The notes under the pieces were generated by a model that had not been told where the DNA came from, searched no databases, and saw only the letters and a list, made by a program, of their open reading frames with translations. The translations under genes were made by a program, and so were the position numbers. Below are positions 55,892 to 64,000 of a stretch of 64,000 bases of DNA, one piece after another (within the stretch, counting starts at the first letter, position 1; every line of letters starts with the position of its first letter). Source of the stretch: Nocardia arthritidis NBRC 100137 (GTDB lineage Bacteria; Actinomycetota; Actinomycetes; Mycobacteriales; Mycobacteriaceae); NCBI RefSeq assembly GCF_001612765.1, contig NZ_BDBB01000006.1, forward strand, positions 1 to 64,000, in the 5' to 3' direction.

Positions 55892-56074
55892 GGCCTCTTC
55901 CTCTCGAGCAAGTCCGTTCGTGTCACTGGATAGGACGTGCCCCGGACGGCTAACTCATCGCGGAAGCGTCCGTGTCGCATCCCACACGCCGAGCAGGTTT
56001 ACCGATCTTGATCAGCTCCGCCCTGGCGTTCGCGGCCCTGTTCTGTGTCGGTGGCCTGTGGCAGGGTGACTCCC

Positions 56075-57073
56075 ATGAACGACTCGCCCGGCTCCTCCGC
56101 CGGACTCGCTCCCGAGCTGCTCGCCGCGTTCGAGACCCACCGCAGAGAGCTGTGCGCGTACGCCTACCGCATGCTCGGTTCCTCCTTCGAAGCGGAGGAC
56201 GCGGTGCAGGAGACTCTGACGCGGGCCTGGAAGTCCTACGACTCGTTCGAGGGCCGCGCCAGCCTCCGCTCCTGGCTGTACAAGATCACCACGAACGTCT
56301 GCCTGGACATGCTCGACGGCCCGCAGCGGCGGGCCAGGCCGATGGACCTGTCCGGTCCGTCGCGGCCGGATTCGCCGCTGCCCGCGCCGCAGCCGGACTA
56401 CGTGTGGATCGAGCCGATCCCGAACGCGCTGGCCTTCGGCGCCGACCCGGCCGATCACGCCAGCGCGAAAGACACCCTGCGCCTGGCCTTCGTCGCGGCC
56501 TGCCAGCATCTGCCCGCCACCCAGCGCGCGATCCTGATCATGCGCGAGGTCCTGCGCTTCTCCGCCAACGAGACCGCCGAGGCGCTCACCATGTCGCCCG
56601 CGTCGGTCAACAGCGCGCTGCAACGGGCGCGGGCGACCATGTCCAAGGTCCAGCCCGCCGCCACCGATACCTTCGACGAGTCCGACGAGGATCAGCGCAG
56701 ACTGGTGGACAACTTCGTCAAGGCGTTCGAGTCCTACGACATGGACACCCTCACCACCCTGTTGAAAGCGGATGTGGCACTGTCCATGCCGCCGATCGAG
56801 CTGTGGATCTCGGGCCCGGAGAACGTGGCCGCGTTCATGCTCGGCCACGGAAGCGCTTGCCGCGATTCGCGGCTGGTCCGCCTGGAGGGCGCCAACGGCT
56901 TGCCCGCCTTCGGCCACTACAAGCCGGGCACGGAGCCGGGCGTATGGGTGCCGTGGTCGATCACCGTGCTGGAACTCGACGGCGACACCATCGCCGGACT
57001 GAACTTCTTCCTCGACACCGAGAAGTTGTTCCCGCTCTTCGGCCTCGCGCCCGAACTGCGCGAAGGTATCTGA
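56075..57073 (+). CDS. ECF-type sigma factor with SnoaL-like C-terminal domain
   Basis: 332 residues. Region 2: AYAYRMLGSSFEAEDAVQETLTRAWKSYDSFEGRASLRSWLYKI; region 4: LPATQRAILIMREVLRFSANETAEALTMSPASVNSALQRARA; then a SnoaL-like domain about 205-332 (RLVDNFVKAFESYDMDTLTTLLKADVALSMPP). This is the SigG/TIGR02960 or SigJ-like group that uses an appended domain in place of an anti-sigma factor. ATG 56075. Regulon unknown; the neighbouring VOC gene is a candidate. Confidence 0.88.
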   Translation: MNDSPGSSAGLAPELLAAFETHRRELCAYAYRMLGSSFEAEDAVQETLTRAWKSYDSFEGRASLRSWLYKITTNVCLDMLDGPQRRARPMDLSGPSRPDSPLPAPQPDYVWIEPIPNALAFGADPADHASAKDTLRLAFVAACQHLPATQRAILIMREVLRFSANETAEALTMSPASVNSALQRARATMSKVQPAATDTFDESDEDQRRLVDNFVKAFESYDMDTLTTLLKADVALSMPPIELWISGPENVAAFMLGHGSACRDSRLVRLEGANGLPAFGHYKPGTEPGVWVPWSITVLELDGDTIAGLNFFLDTEKLFPLFGLAPELREGI

Positions 57074-57083
57074 CCCCGAACGC

Positions 57084-57115
57084 GCGAATGCGCCCTTCGT
57101 GAAGGGCGCATTCGC
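57084..57115 (+). terminator. Terminator hairpin after the sigma factor gene
   Basis: Perfect 14-bp stem GCGAATGCGCCCTT / AAGGGCGCATTCGC with a CGTG tetraloop, followed by TTTGGG. Starts 10 nt after the stop. Confidence 0.85.
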
Positions 57116-57229
57116 TTTGGGCGTCGTCGCGCGGCCGGGCCGCAGCCCCAGCGGACCGGCTACACGGCCGCCACGTCTCGCCGGACTCGGGACAGACTTT
57201 TCTGCCCGAACTTGTCCGACGGCACCCCC

Positions 57230-58828
57230 TCAGGACGCGGGGATGTACCGTTCGCGCAGCTTGCGCTTGTAAAGCTTCCCGTTCGGGTCGCGCGGCAGTT
57301 CGGGCAGATAGTCGATCGACTTGGGCATCTTGTACTTCGCCAATTGCGTGGCGGCGAAGGCCAGCAGTTCCTCGGTGAGCGCGTCGTCTCCGTCGATACC
57401 GTCGGCGGGCTGGACGACGGCCTTCACCTCCTGACCCCAATCCGGATGCGGCACACCGAAAACCGCCACGTCGGCGACCTTCGGGTGGGTGATCAGGACG
57501 TTCTCCACCTCCGCCGGGTAGATGTTCACACCGCCGGACAGGATCAGATCCGAACGCCGGTCGTGCAGGTAGAGATAGCCGTCCTCGTCGAGGTGCCCGA
57601 TATCCCCGACGGTGAACAGGTCACCGACGCGCGAGTCGTCGGTCTTGGCCTTGTCGTGGTGATACTCGAAACTCGAAGCGCCCATCCGCATGTACACCAG
57701 GCCGGTCTCGCCGGCAGGCACCTCGGAGCCGTCTTCCTCGCTGAGCACCTTGATCACCGACCACGGCCACGCCTTGCCGACCGAGCCCGGCTTGCGCAGC
57801 CACTCGGAGCCGTTGATCACCGTGCCGCCGCCTTCGGTGGCCGCGTAGTACTCGGTGACCGTCGGACCCCACCACTCGAGCATCTGCCGCTTGGTCTCCT
57901 GCGGGCAGGGCGCGGCGCCGTGCACCATGCTGCGCAGCGAGGACACGTCGTATTTGGCGCGCACCTCCTCCGGCAGCGCGAGCAGGCGGTGGAACTGGGT
58001 GGGCACCATGTGGCTGTGCGTCACCCGGTGCTTGTCGATCAGCCGCAGCATGTCCTCCGCGTCCCAGCGATCCATCAGAACGAGCTTGTGGCCCAGCTGG
58101 ATCGAGATGGTGGCGAAGTTCAGCACCGCCGTGTGGTACAGCGGCGAGCCGCAGATATGCACGTGGTCGTCGTAGGGCGCGAGCTCGAACAGGCCGAAGA
58201 ACGCGGTGGTGTGCGGCGGGACGACATCGGGGTCCGCGCCGGTGAGCGGCCGCCGTACTCCCTTGGGCCGCCCGGTGGTTCCGGAGGTGTAGAGCATGGG
58301 TGCGCCCGTGCTGCGGTCGGACGGACGCCCGGTGTCCGCGGCGCCGAGCCAGGCCACCGACTTGAAACCCTCGATCTCGCCCACCGCGAAGCGCGCCGTC
58401 GCGGGCAGCCCCGCCTCGTCGGCGGCGGCCTGGGCGGCGGCGGCGAAGCGATCGCTGGCGATGAACGCCTTCGCCTCGCTGTCGGACAGGATGTAGGCGA
58501 CCTCCGGACCGGTGAGATGCCAGTTCACCGCGACGATGTACAACCCGGATTGGTAGGCCGCGAAATACGCCGCGATCGCCTCCACGCAGTTGTGCACCAT
58601 GCTCACCAGCACGTCACCGGTTTGCAGGCCGAGCCCGCGCAGGCCGGTGGCGTAGCGATTGGCGAGCGTGGCCAATTCGCGATACGTCACCTCCCGGCCC
58701 CAGGGATCGACCATCGCGATCCGATCGGGCTCGGCTTCGGCGATGTTCCACAGACCGAGAATTTTCACTGACTCCTGCGTGGGGGAATGGTGAGGAGGCG
58801 GAGCCGACGGGGCGGGTGAGGCAGTCAC
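57230..58828 (-). CDS. Acyl-CoA synthetase of the sterol locus
   Basis: 532 residues, class I adenylate-forming enzyme: PMLYTSGTTGRPKGV, GSPLYHTAVLNF, YYAATEGGGTVI and the C-terminal lysine region LPRDPNGKLYKRKLRERY. It differs from FadD19 and does not look like FadD17 as I recall it, so no symbol is given. GTG 58828 is chosen because the KstR operator and TAAATT -10 (58836-58841) stand in the same spacing as for hsd4A and fadD19; GTG 58768, with AGGAG, is an alternative that would remove 20 residues. Likely activates a sterol side-chain or ring fragment. Confidence 0.85.
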   Translation of the reverse strand: MTASPAPSAPPPHHSPTQESVKILGLWNIAEAEPDRIAMVDPWGREVTYRELATLANRYATGLRGLGLQTGDVLVSMVHNCVEAIAAYFAAYQSGLYIVAVNWHLTGPEVAYILSDSEAKAFIASDRFAAAAQAAADEAGLPATARFAVGEIEGFKSVAWLGAADTGRPSDRSTGAPMLYTSGTTGRPKGVRRPLTGADPDVVPPHTTAFFGLFELAPYDDHVHICGSPLYHTAVLNFATISIQLGHKLVLMDRWDAEDMLRLIDKHRVTHSHMVPTQFHRLLALPEEVRAKYDVSSLRSMVHGAAPCPQETKRQMLEWWGPTVTEYYAATEGGGTVINGSEWLRKPGSVGKAWPWSVIKVLSEEDGSEVPAGETGLVYMRMGASSFEYHHDKAKTDDSRVGDLFTVGDIGHLDEDGYLYLHDRRSDLILSGGVNIYPAEVENVLITHPKVADVAVFGVPHPDWGQEVKAVVQPADGIDGDDALTEELLAFAATQLAKYKMPKSIDYLPELPRDPNGKLYKRKLRERYIPAS

Positions 58829-58839
58829 CCCATTGAATT

Positions 58840-58853
58840 TAGAACGTGTTCTA
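58840..58853. promoter_or_regulatory. KstR operator of the acyl-CoA synthetase gene
   Basis: TAGAACGTGTTCTA, a perfect palindrome and perfect match. It starts 12 nt upstream of GTG 58828, overlaps the -10 TAAATT, and includes the stop codon of the preceding F420 oxidoreductase gene (58851-58853). Confidence 0.9.
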
Positions 58854-59888
58854 CTGTTCGACAAGGGGGGCGAGCCGATGCAATTGCGCGACATCGGGAA
58901 CCGACACCAGCATCATCGTGACGCCCGCGGCCTCCCAGACCCGCAGCTGCTTGCGGACATGCTCCTCGTCGCCGATGATCGCGGTGTCCAGAATCAGCTC
59001 ATCCGGCACCACCGCTGCCGCCTCGGCCTTCTTGCCGGACTGGAACAGCCGGCCGATCTCGTCGACCTCGCGCTCGTATCCCATCCGCCGGTACACCTGG
59101 GCGTGGAAATTCAGCTCGGGCGCGCCCATGCCGCCGATGTAGAGCGCCATGATCCAGCGCATCCGCTCCAGCTCGCTCGCGGGGTCGTCGGTGATCACCA
59201 CCTGGCAACTGGCGGCGATCTCGAAATCGTCCCGGCTACGCCGCGCCCCGGCCCGTGCGAAGCCCTCGTCGAGCCACTCGTCGTACATCCCGGCCAGCCG
59301 TGGCGCGTAGTAGATGGCCAGCCAGCCGTCGGCGATCTCGGCGGTGAGCGCGACGTTCTTCGGTCCCTCAGCGCCCAGCCAGATCGGCAGATCCGCACGT
59401 AGCGGATGCACGATCGGCTTCAGCGGCTTACCGAGCCCGATCGAGCCCGGGCCCGTGTAGGGCAATGGGTAGTGCGGACCGTCGCTGGTGACCGGAGCCT
59501 GCCGGGCCAGCACCTGACGCACGATCCCGACGTACTCGCGGGTGCGCTGCAACGGCTTGGCGAACGGCTGGCCGTACCAGCCTTCCACCACCTGCGGACC
59601 CGAGACACCCAGACCCAGAATCGCACGGCCACCGCTGAGGTGATCGAGGGTGAGCGCGTGCATGGCCGTCGCGGCGGGCGTGCGCGCCGACATCTGCACC
59701 ACCGACGTGCCGAGGCGCACCCGCCGCGTCGACGAGCCCCACCAGGTGAGGGGACCGAAGGCGTCCGACCCCCACGACTCGGCGGCGAAGACGGCGTCGA
59801 ACCCGGCCTCCTCGGCCGCCGCCACCAACTCCCCCGCGTTCGCGGGCGGCTGGGCCATCCAGTACCCGAGTTGCAATCCGAACTTCAC
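58851..59888 (-). CDS. LLM-type F420-dependent oxidoreductase (Rv3520c homologue)
   Basis: 345 residues, luciferase-like monooxygenase TIM barrel. VKFGLQLGYW, FAAESWGSDAFGPLTWWGSST, LGTSVVQMSARTP, LGLGVSGPQVVEGWYGQPF and LPIWLGAEGPKNVALTAEIADGW are very close to Rv3520c as remembered. A F420-dependent step on a sterol side-chain intermediate is inferred from its place among ltp and fadD19 genes. GTG 59888 has an AAAGGGG Shine-Dalgarno. Its stop TAG is inside the next gene's KstR site. Divergent KstR site upstream. Confidence 0.9.
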   Translation of the reverse strand: MKFGLQLGYWMAQPPANAGELVAAAEEAGFDAVFAAESWGSDAFGPLTWWGSSTRRVRLGTSVVQMSARTPAATAMHALTLDHLSGGRAILGLGVSGPQVVEGWYGQPFAKPLQRTREYVGIVRQVLARQAPVTSDGPHYPLPYTGPGSIGLGKPLKPIVHPLRADLPIWLGAEGPKNVALTAEIADGWLAIYYAPRLAGMYDEWLDEGFARAGARRSRDDFEIAASCQVVITDDPASELERMRWIMALYIGGMGAPELNFHAQVYRRMGYEREVDEIGRLFQSGKKAEAAAVVPDELILDTAIIGDEEHVRKQLRVWEAAGVTMMLVSVPDVAQLHRLAPLVEQ

Positions 59889-59926
59889 GCCGGACCCCTT
59901 TCCAGTCAACTGCTTGCCACCAGAGT

Positions 59927-59940
59927 TAGAACCTGTTCTA
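59927..59940. promoter_or_regulatory. KstR operator between the LLM and DUF35 genes
   Basis: TAGAACCTGTTCTA fits TNNAACNNGTTNNA with perfectly inverted arms. It lies 38 nt upstream of the LLM GTG and 9 nt upstream of the DUF35 GTG, so it can control both divergent units. Confidence 0.9.
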
Positions 59941-59949
59941 CTCGATATC

Positions 59950-60969
59950 GTGACTCAGGGGAATACTGCATCCACGGCAATCGCTGGTGGTAGCGGCACG
60001 GCATTGAACACAGCGGCCGTGCCCGATGTACTCAGCGCGCCCCTACGGGTGCGTTTCGACTACACCCGCTCCGTCGGCTCCACCATCGGGACGTTTCTGA
60101 CCCGGTTACGCGATCACAAGATCGTCGGCGCGCGCGGCTCGGACGGGCGGGTGATCGTGCCGCCGCCGGAATACGATCCGATCACCGCCGAACCGCTGAC
60201 CGACTTCGTCGACGTCGCCGACACCGGCACCGTCGAATCCTGGACCTGGGTGCGCGAACCGCTGCCCGGCCAGCCGTTCGACCGCCCCTTCGCCTGGGCG
60301 TTGATCCGATTGGACGGCGCGGACACGACGCTGCTGCACGCGGTCGACGTGGCCGCGCCCGAGGACATTCGGAAAGGCTTGCGGGTGACCGCCCGATGGG
60401 CCGAGCAGACCGAGGGCAGCATTCGCGACATCGTCTGCTTCGAGCCGGGCGAGAAGTCCGCCGCGCCGGTGGCGTCCGCCGCGGCCGAGCCGGTCACCAT
60501 GCTCATCACGCCGGTCGATCTGTCCTACAAGCACACCGCCTCGCCGCAGGAGACCGTCTACCTGCGCGGACTCGCCGAAGGCAAGTTGATCGGCGCGCGC
60601 ACCGACGCCGAGGGCAAGGTCTACTTCCCGCCGCGCGGCGCGAACCCGACCGACGGCAGGCCGACCGACGAGTACATCGAGTTGTCCGACCGCGGCACGG
60701 TGACCACCTTCTGCATCGTCAACGTGCCGTTCCTCGGGCAGCGGATCAAGCCGCCGTACGTCGCGGCCTACGTGCTGCTGGACGGCGCGGACATCCCCGT
60801 GCTGCACCTGGTGCTCGGCTGCGACGCGAGCGAGGTGCGCATGGGTATGCGGGTGGAGGCGGTGTGGAAGCCGCGCGAGGAGTGGGGCTACGGCCTGGAG
60901 AACGTGGACCACTTCCGTCCCACCGGCGAGCCGGACGCCGATTACGAGACCTACTCCCATCACCTCTGA
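59950..60969 (+). CDS. Double DUF35 OB-fold protein (Rv3521 homologue)
   Basis: 339 residues with two DUF35-like modules, about 25-150 and 175-320. Each has an N-terminal linker (TFLTRLRDHKIVGAR; YLRGLAEGKLIGARTDAEGKVYFPPRG) and an OB fold (GTVESWTWVREPLPGQPF; GTVTTFCIVNVPFLGQRIKPPY). The cysteines that normally make the zinc ribbon are absent in both modules. DUF35 proteins bind thiolase-like Ltp partners; ltp4 and ltp3 follow. GTG 59950 overlaps a strong KstR-controlled promoter region. Confidence 0.88.
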   Translation: MTQGNTASTAIAGGSGTALNTAAVPDVLSAPLRVRFDYTRSVGSTIGTFLTRLRDHKIVGARGSDGRVIVPPPEYDPITAEPLTDFVDVADTGTVESWTWVREPLPGQPFDRPFAWALIRLDGADTTLLHAVDVAAPEDIRKGLRVTARWAEQTEGSIRDIVCFEPGEKSAAPVASAAAEPVTMLITPVDLSYKHTASPQETVYLRGLAEGKLIGARTDAEGKVYFPPRGANPTDGRPTDEYIELSDRGTVTTFCIVNVPFLGQRIKPPYVAAYVLLDGADIPVLHLVLGCDASEVRMGMRVEAVWKPREEWGYGLENVDHFRPTGEPDADYETYSHHL

Positions 60970-60981
60970 GAGAGGCGCACG

Positions 60982-62019
60982 TTGACTGACAACGCCACCG
61001 ACATCGCGGTCGTGGGTTTCGCCCACGCGCCGCACGTGCCGGAGACCTTCGGCACCACCAATGGTGTCGAGATGCTGGTGCCCTGCTTCCAGCAGCTCTA
61101 CGACCGGCTCGGCATCACCAAGTCCGATATCGACTTCTGGTGCTCGGGCTCGTCCGATTACCTCGCCGGGCGGGCCTTCTCGTTCATCTCCGCGATCGAC
61201 GCCATCGGCGCGGTGCCGCCGATCAACGAATCGCACGTGGAGATGGACGCGGCCTGGGCGCTGTACGAGGCGTGGGTGAAACTGCGCTCGGGACAGGCGA
61301 AGACGGCGCTGGTGTACGGCTTCGGCAAGTCCTCGGCGGGCACGCTGCGCCAAGTGCTCACCATGCAGCTGGACCCGTACGTCGTCGCGCCGCTGTGGCC
61401 GGACGCCTGGTCCATCGCGGGCCTGCAGGCGCGCGCCGGCCTCGACGCCGGACGCTGGACCGAACGGGACATGGCGGCCGTGGCGGCCGGCGAGTCCGGC
61501 GACGCCGACAGCCTGCTCGACCAGCCCTATGTCGCCGATCCGCTGCGCGCGCACGACATCGCGCCGATCACCGACGGCGCGGCCGCGATCGTGCTCGCCG
61601 TCGGCGACCGCGCTCGCGAACTGTGCGAGCGCCCCGCGTGGATCACCGGCATGGCGCATCGAATCGATACTCCTGTGCTCGGTGCGCGCGACCTCACCGT
61701 CTCGCCATCGACGGCGGCCGCGGCCAAGGCGGTCACCGGCGGCGACGTCAGCGGTTTCGACATCGCCGAGTTGCACGCGCCGTTCAGTCATCAGCAGCTG
61801 ATCCTCGCCGAGGCGATCGGGCTGAAGAACGGCACGAAGGTGAACCCGTCCGGCGGCGCGCTCGCAGCCCACCCGATGTTCGCCGCGGGCCTGGAGCGCA
61901 TCGGCTTCGCGGCCGAGGCGATCATCGCGGGCTCGGCGAACCGCGCGTTGGCCCATGCCACCAGCGGCCCCGCGCTTCAGCAGAACCTTGTGACCGTCTT
62001 GGAATCGGAGAACCGATGA
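60982..62019 (+). CDS. ltp4: Thiolase-fold lipid-transfer protein Ltp4
   Basis: 345 residues. DIAVVGFAHAPHVPETFGTTNGVEML, SSDYLAGRAFSFISAIDAIG, ITDGAAAIVLAVGDRA, NPSGGALAAHPMFAAGLERI are thiolase-superfamily segments, but it is shorter than a true thiolase and lacks an obvious nucleophilic Cys in the usual place. Rv3522 homologue; in rhodococci Ltp3/Ltp4 act in aldol cleavage of C24-branched side chains. Starts with TTG 60982, supported by GAGAGAGG; 12 bp after the DUF35 gene. Confidence 0.9.
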   Translation: MTDNATDIAVVGFAHAPHVPETFGTTNGVEMLVPCFQQLYDRLGITKSDIDFWCSGSSDYLAGRAFSFISAIDAIGAVPPINESHVEMDAAWALYEAWVKLRSGQAKTALVYGFGKSSAGTLRQVLTMQLDPYVVAPLWPDAWSIAGLQARAGLDAGRWTERDMAAVAAGESGDADSLLDQPYVADPLRAHDIAPITDGAAAIVLAVGDRARELCERPAWITGMAHRIDTPVLGARDLTVSPSTAAAAKAVTGGDVSGFDIAELHAPFSHQQLILAEAIGLKNGTKVNPSGGALAAHPMFAAGLERIGFAAEAIIAGSANRALAHATSGPALQQNLVTVLESENR

Positions 62020-63182
62020 GCTTGCCAGCTGCGGTGCTCGGCACCGGACAAACCCATCACGTGACGAAACGGACCGACGTGTCCATGGCGGGGATGTGCC
62101 GCGAGGCCATCGATCGTGCGCTCGCCGACGCAGGTCTCACCATCGCCGATATCGACGCGGTCGTGGTCGGCAAAGCGCCGGACGGATTCGAGGGCGTCAT
62201 GATGCCCGAGCTGTTCATGGCGGACGCGCTCGGCGCCACCGGAAAGCCGCTGCTGCGGGTGCACACCGCCGGTTCGGTGGGCGGCTCCACCGGCATCGTC
62301 GCGACCAATCTGGTACAGGCGGGCGTGCACAAGCGCGTGCTCGCGGTGGCGTGGGAAAAGCAGTCGGAATCGAATGCCATGTGGGCGTTGTCGATTCCGG
62401 TGCCGTTCACCATGCCGGTCGGCGCGGGTGCGGGCGGTTACTTCGCTCCGCACGTGCGCTCCTACATCCGGCGCTCCAACGCACCGGGCCATATCGGCGC
62501 CATGGTCGCGGCGAAGGATCGCCGCAACGGGGCCAAGAATCCGCTCGCGCATCTGAAGCAGCCCGACATCACGATGGAATCGGTGCTCGCCTCGCAGATG
62601 CTGTGGGATCCGATTCGCTTCGACGAGACCTGCCCCTCCTCCGACGGCGCATGCGCGATCGTGCTCGGCGACGCGGAGGCCGCCGAGGCGGTCGAGGCCA
62701 CCGGCCGCAAGGTCGCCTGGGTGCACGCCACCGCGATGCGCACCGAGCCGACCACCTTCGCCGGGCGCGACCAGGTCAATCCCCAGGCGGGCCGGGACGC
62801 GGCCGCCGCACTGTGGGAGGCCGCGGGTATCACCAACCCGCTCGAAGAGATCGACGTGGCCGAGATCTACGTCCCGTTCTCCTGGTTCGAGCCGATGTGG
62901 CTGGAGAACCTCGGCTTCGCGCCGCAGGGCGACGGGTGGAAGCTCACCGACAAGGGCGAGACCGAGATCGGCGGCGCTCTTCCGGTCAATCCGTCCGGCG
63001 GCGTGCTCTCGTCCAACCCGATCGGCGCCTCCGGGCTGATCCGGTTCGCCGAGGCAGCCAAGCAGGTTATGCAGCGGGCCGGGGACTATCAGGTCGAGGG
63101 CGCGCGTAAAGCGCTCGGTCACGCCTACGGCGGCGGGTCGCAGTACTTCTCGATGTGGGTGGTCGGATCGGAGCGGCGGTGA
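62016..63182 (+). CDS. ltp3: Thiolase-fold lipid-transfer protein Ltp3
   Basis: 388 residues. PAAVLGTGQTHHVTKRTDVSMAGM, HTAGSVGGSTGIVATNLVQAGVHKRVLAVAWEKQSES, DGACAIVLGDAE, and NPSGGVLSSNPIGASGLIRFAEA followed by HAYGGGSQYFSMWVVG. Rv3523 homologue, partner of Ltp4 and the DUF35 protein. ATG 62016 overlaps the ltp4 TGA by four bases. Role: retro-aldol or thiolytic cleavage of the sterol side chain (inferred from Ltp3 studies). Confidence 0.9.
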   Translation: MSLPAAVLGTGQTHHVTKRTDVSMAGMCREAIDRALADAGLTIADIDAVVVGKAPDGFEGVMMPELFMADALGATGKPLLRVHTAGSVGGSTGIVATNLVQAGVHKRVLAVAWEKQSESNAMWALSIPVPFTMPVGAGAGGYFAPHVRSYIRRSNAPGHIGAMVAAKDRRNGAKNPLAHLKQPDITMESVLASQMLWDPIRFDETCPSSDGACAIVLGDAEAAEAVEATGRKVAWVHATAMRTEPTTFAGRDQVNPQAGRDAAAALWEAAGITNPLEEIDVAEIYVPFSWFEPMWLENLGFAPQGDGWKLTDKGETEIGGALPVNPSGGVLSSNPIGASGLIRFAEAAKQVMQRAGDYQVEGARKALGHAYGGGSQYFSMWVVGSERR

Positions 63183-64000
63183 CGCCGCTGAAGTTCACCG
63201 TCGGCATCGCGCTGAGTCCGCTGGACCAGCTGACCGAACTCGCGAAGACCGCCGAGGAGTGCGGGTTCTCGTCGATCGCACTGCCGGACTCGCTGTTCTA
63301 CATGAAATCGGCGGCGGCGAAGTATCCCTACACCGCCGACGGCAGCAGGTTCTGGGGCCCGGAGACGCCGTGGGTCGATCCGCTCATCGGCGCGACCGCC
63401 ATGGCGGCCGTCACCAGCCGCATCCGCTTCTACACCAACGTGCTCAAGCTGGGTTCCCGCAATCCGCTGCTGCTGGCCCGGCAGGTCGGCTCGGTGGCCA
63501 ACCTGTCGGGTAACCGCTTCGGCTTCGGTGTCGGAATCGGCTGGGCGCCGGAGGAATTCGAGTGGTGCGGGGTGCCCTTCGCGCGGCGCGGCGCCCGGGT
63601 GGACGAGATGATCGAGGTCATCAAACTGGTACTGGCCGGCGGCATGGTCGAGTACCACGGCGAGTTCTTCGACTTCGATCCGCTGCAGATCAGCCCGGCG
63701 CCGAGCGAGCCGGTGCCGTTCTACATCGGCGGGCACACCGACGCGGCCCTGCGGCGCGCGGCCCGGGTGGGCGACGGCTGGACCTCGGCGATGATGACCT
63801 ACGACGAACTGCGCGGCACCATCGGCAAGCTCGACGCGCTGCGCGTCGAGTTCGGCCGATCCGGCCAGCCGTTCGAGATCCAGGCGGTGTGCGTCGACCG
63901 GTTCGGCCGGTCCGGCTATCAGGACCTCGCCGACGCGGGCGTCACCGACGCGATCGTGGTGCCCTGGCTGGCCGACGGCATCGGATTCGACGGCGAACTG
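63179..64000 (+). CDS. LLM-class F420-dependent oxidoreductase, C-terminus cut by the window end
   Basis: 274 codons are visible, open at the right edge. TIM-barrel LLM features: LKFTVGIALSPLDQLTELAKTAEECGFSSIALPDS, RIRFYTNVLKLGSRNPLLLARQVGSVANLSGNRFGFGVGIGW, EPVPFYIGGHTDAALRRAARVGDGW. GTG 63179 overlaps the ltp3 stop (GTGA), so it belongs to the DUF35-ltp4-ltp3 operon. Different from the Rv3520c-type gene upstream. A second F420-dependent step in the same pathway is inferred. Confidence 0.88.
   Translation, partial: MTPLKFTVGIALSPLDQLTELAKTAEECGFSSIALPDSLFYMKSAAAKYPYTADGSRFWGPETPWVDPLIGATAMAAVTSRIRFYTNVLKLGSRNPLLLARQVGSVANLSGNRFGFGVGIGWAPEEFEWCGVPFARRGARVDEMIEVIKLVLAGGMVEYHGEFFDFDPLQISPAPSEPVPFYIGGHTDAALRRAARVGDGWTSAMMTYDELRGTIGKLDALRVEFGRSGQPFEIQAVCVDRFGRSGYQDLADAGVTDAIVVPWLADGIGFDGEL

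Overview
This is a 64 kb chromosomal segment of a very GC-rich, mycolic-acid-type actinobacterium. Nocardia or a close relative (Rhodococcus second choice) is inferred from base composition, frequent GTG starts, a complete mce4 sterol importer, PhoP/PhoR, PurS-dependent PurL and several LGFP and F420-dependent proteins. No species can be named from the sequence alone.

Left half (1 to about 26.3 kb): housekeeping genes around a dispersed purine set (purL, purQ-purS, purB, purD). Interspersed are a membrane alpha/beta hydrolase with a CPBP protease, a GT87 glycosyltransferase, an M18 aminopeptidase, a MarR regulator, an M20 dipeptidase, glutamate decarboxylase, oligopeptidase B, a MerR-controlled old yellow enzyme, two HIT proteins, a TetR regulator, an aminotransferase, an M23 endopeptidase and a PH-domain protein. 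From memory of the M. tuberculosis map this corresponds to the Rv0757-Rv0807 neighbourhood. A frameshifted, truncated substrate-binding-protein gene lies between the MarR gene and purQ.

Middle (26.3 to 32.3 kb): an accessory junction. It holds a three-part phage-type lysin without a signal peptide, an XRE/TPR regulator divergent from two coupled very small genes, a tRNA-Thr(UGU) whose 3' half is repeated in an imperfect 94-bp tandem unit, an orphan MbtH gene, an alpha/beta hydrolase and another small gene. The tRNA 3' end faces this set, as expected for an integration target.

Right half (32.3 to 64 kb): otsA, phoP-phoR, then a sterol import and side-chain degradation locus: mam4B, mam4A, mce4FEDCBA, yrbE4BA, hsd4A, fdxD, fadE26-fadE27, fadD19/echA19, an acyl-CoA synthetase, an Rv3520c-type F420 enzyme, a double DUF35 protein, ltp4, ltp3 and an LLM oxidoreductase cut by the window end. 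This matches Rv3490-Rv3523 of M. tuberculosis with phoPR, a TetR/FAD-monooxygenase pair, a toxin remnant and a VOC/sigma-factor pair inserted. Six close matches to the KstR operator (TNNAACNNGTTNNA) sit at the promoters, tying uptake, side-chain activation, dehydrogenation, hydration and thiolytic/aldolytic cleavage into one cholesterol- or phytosterol-induced regulon. The kstR gene itself is not in the window.

A recurrent feature is leaderless transcription: at least 17 genes have a TANNNT -10 element ending 6 to 8 nt before the start codon. In three KstR-controlled genes the operator, the -10 element and the GTG start have identical spacing, which also helps fix the start codons.
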